From Gemmatimonadetes bacterium SCN 70-22 (lineage in GTDB: Bacteria > Gemmatimonadota > Gemmatimonadetes > Gemmatimonadales > Gemmatimonadaceae), in assembly GCA_001724275.1 (NCBI GenBank), contig MEDZ01000012.1, positions 59,114-123,113 on the forward strand: a stretch of DNA of 64,000 bases, in the 5' to 3' direction. Made by a program: the position numbers and the translations under genes. Of the stretch, positions 62,804 to 64,000 are shown piece by piece; the stretch's first letter is position 1, and each line of letters begins with the position of its first letter. The notes beneath the pieces are model-generated. The model did no database searches. It was given only the letters and a program-made list of their open reading frames with translations, and was not told the DNA's origin.

Positions 62804-64000
62804 ATGAACGCTCGCACCCCCCGGCACGCCCCGTCGCGCGCGCCGATCGCCCCGTTGCACCGGGGCCCGCAGGCCTTGCCCGCCCCCACGACGTCCGGGA
62901 TGTACGGCCCCCCGATCCAGCACGCGCCTAACGCCGCCCTCCTCATCGACTTCGACAACGTCACGATGGGGATCCGCTCCGACCTGGCCGGCGAGCTTCG
63001 CTCGCTCCTGTCGTCGGACATCATCAAGGGGAAGGTGGCCGTGCAGCGCGCCTACGCCGACTGGCGACGCTACCCGCAGTACATCGTCCCGCTCGCCGAG
63101 TCGTCGATCGACATGATCATGGCCCCGGCCTACGGCTCGTCCAAGAAGAACGCCACCGACATCCGCCTCGCGGTCGACGCGATGGAGCTGGTCTTCACGC
63201 GCTCCGAGATCGGGACCTACATCCTGCTCTCCGGCGACTCGGACTTCGCGTCGCTGGTGACCAAGCTGAAGGAGTACGGCAAGTACGTCATCGGCGTCGG
63301 CATCCGGGAGTCGTCCAGCGACCTGCTCGTCATGAACTGCGACGAGTATTACAGCTACAACGCGCTCGCCGGGCTGGTGAAGTCCAGCGAGGAAGACGTG
63401 CAGAAGTGGGACCCCTGGGAACTGGTCGTCGAGGCCATCGGCCGGATGAAGAAGAACGGCGACGTGATGCGCTCGGACCGCCTGAAGCAGGTCATGCAGG
63501 ACATCGACGCCACCTTCGACGAGAAGAACTACGGCTACTCGAAGTTCTCCAAGTTCGTCTCCGATGCCTCGGAGAAGGGACTGGTCACGATCACCAAGCT
63601 GGAGAACGGGCAGCTCGAGGTCGGGCCGGCCGGAGTCGTCCCGGCAGCTGCAGCTCCGGGCGAGGCGCCGCGCCGCCCGGCGCTGGGCACGGAGGAAGGG
63701 GGCGCCGCCCGCGAGGAGCGGGCAGGGCGTCGCGGGCGTCGTGGCGGTCGTGGCCGCGGGCGTGACCGCGAGGAGCGCGGTGAACGCACGGAGCGCGCCG
63801 AACGCCCGGCCGCCGAGGCGCCGGCTGCGGCGCCGGTGGAGCGCGCCGAAGCGGAGCTGCCGGCGCGCGCCGTGCCGGCTCCGCGTGTCGAGTCACGCGG
63901 CGAGTCACGCGGCGAGTCACGCGGCGAGTCACGCGGCGAGTCGCGCGTCGAGCCGCGCGTCGAGCCGCGCGTCGAGCCGCGCGTCGAGCCGCGCGTCGAG
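62804..64000 (+). CDS. NYN-domain (LabA/DUF88-like) nuclease with OST-HTH domain, 3' end missing
   Basis: The frame is open from ATG 62804 to the last base (399 codons), so the C-terminus is outside the window. After a Pro-rich start the NYN (PIN-like) domain shows its acidic sites: LLIDFDNVTMG, KNATDIRLAVDAMEL and ILLSGDSDFASLVTKLKE. A second domain (about 204-278; WDPWELVVEAIGRMKKNG, YGYSKFSKFV) looks like OST-HTH/LOTUS, an RNA-binding fold. The tail is Arg/Glu/Gly-rich ([12 protein letters not shown]) and then a 12-bp repeat. Proteins of this type probably bind and cleave RNA. A GCCTAAC heptamer encodes Pro-Asn at 62926. Confidence 0.88.
   Translation, partial: MNARTPRHAPSRAPIAPLHRGPQALPAPTTSGMYGPPIQHAPNAALLIDFDNVTMGIRSDLAGELRSLLSSDIIKGKVAVQRAYADWRRYPQYIVPLAESSIDMIMAPAYGSSKKNATDIRLAVDAMELVFTRSEIGTYILLSGDSDFASLVTKLKEYGKYVIGVGIRESSSDLLVMNCDEYYSYNALAGLVKSSEEDVQKWDPWELVVEAIGRMKKNGDVMRSDRLKQVMQDIDATFDEKNYGYSKFSKFVSDASEKGLVTITKLENGQLEVGPAGVVPAAAAPGEAPRRPALGTEEGGAAREERAGRRGRRGGRGRGRDREERGERTERAERPAAEAPAAAPVERAEAELPARAVPAPRVESRGESRGESRGESRGESRVEPRVEPRVEPRVEPRVE
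63887..64000. repeat. 12-bp array in the tail of the NYN gene, continues beyond the window
   Basis: Units of four codons: VESR, GESR four times, then VEPR four times and a partial unit, more than nine copies. It encodes alternating Glu and Arg. The array runs to the last base, so its full length is not seen. Confidence 0.92.

Noticed and set aside
62601..62807. 68-codon plus frame in the NYN leader
   Set aside because: Arg/Pro-rich, no ribosome site, and it overlaps the start of the real gene in another frame.

Overview
The window is a very GC-rich (roughly 70% by eye), gene-dense bacterial chromosome segment with no rRNA, tRNA, CRISPR array, integrase or transposase that I could recognise. 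The envelope genes (BamA/TamA-type barrel, TamB, LpxL-type acyltransferase, MsbA-type exporter, Lgt) show a Gram-negative. A PorX-type response regulator (FCB-group trait), a DUF6941-type protein, NtrYX-like signalling with sigma-54-type activators, GTG starts and overlapping ATGA gene junctions fit the phylum Gemmatimonadota. The phylum is an inference; the sequence shows no 16S.

Layout. 1-6172: outer-membrane barrel (5' end cut off), TamB and a lipid kinase. 6185-10880: a large GAF/PAS hybrid kinase and its response regulator, both with degenerate key motifs. 10931-14590: small Zn-type protein, DUF6941 and EamA genes diverging from a mirror-image promoter, HAD phosphatase, an unknown protein and AcpS. 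14630-16954: Fur-box-like operator and an FTR1 iron permease fused to two cytochrome c domains. 16951-26864 (minus): lgt, then the coupled run queA, TonB-like lipoprotein, tgt, yajC, def, fmt, rsmB, PASTA, rpe, tlpA, tsaD. 26938-29861: pntAB. 29923-36263: ruvB, a GGDEF-EAL protein on the other strand, an aminotransferase, ruvA, ruvC and yebC. 36291-39521: a frameshifted repeat protein, a DnaB-like ATPase and an unknown protein. 39585-48260 (plus): PorX, MsbA-like exporter, three glycosyltransferases (one frameshifted), LpxL-like acyltransferase and a class V aminotransferase, which look like one LPS/envelope operon. 48257-55202: tyrS, PBP1A-type synthase, amidohydrolase, ilvE and an HNH protein. 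55259-61892 (minus): NtrY-like kinase, three paralogous small membrane/coiled-coil proteins, an NtrX-like regulator, an outer-membrane barrel and a DUF4390 protein. 62034-64000: YjbQ and an NYN/OST-HTH protein running off the end.

Genome-scale patterns. (i) The heptamer GTTAGGC occurs at least 15 times, carries almost every Leu TTA codon I noticed, and supplies both stop codons for two convergent gene pairs. (ii) Several genes have a TAnnTT box 5-7 nt before the start codon, the layout expected for leaderless transcripts. (iii) Heptad arrays of GAGACGG sit directly in front of five start codons. (iv) In-frame 9- and 12-bp minisatellites occur in several genes.

The best candidates for undescribed biology are the triplet of membrane-anchored proteins sharing one C-terminal motif inside the NtrYX-like operon, and the heptamer. 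Start codons in this genome are often uncertain by tens of bases because Shine-Dalgarno sites are rare; alternatives are given where relevant.
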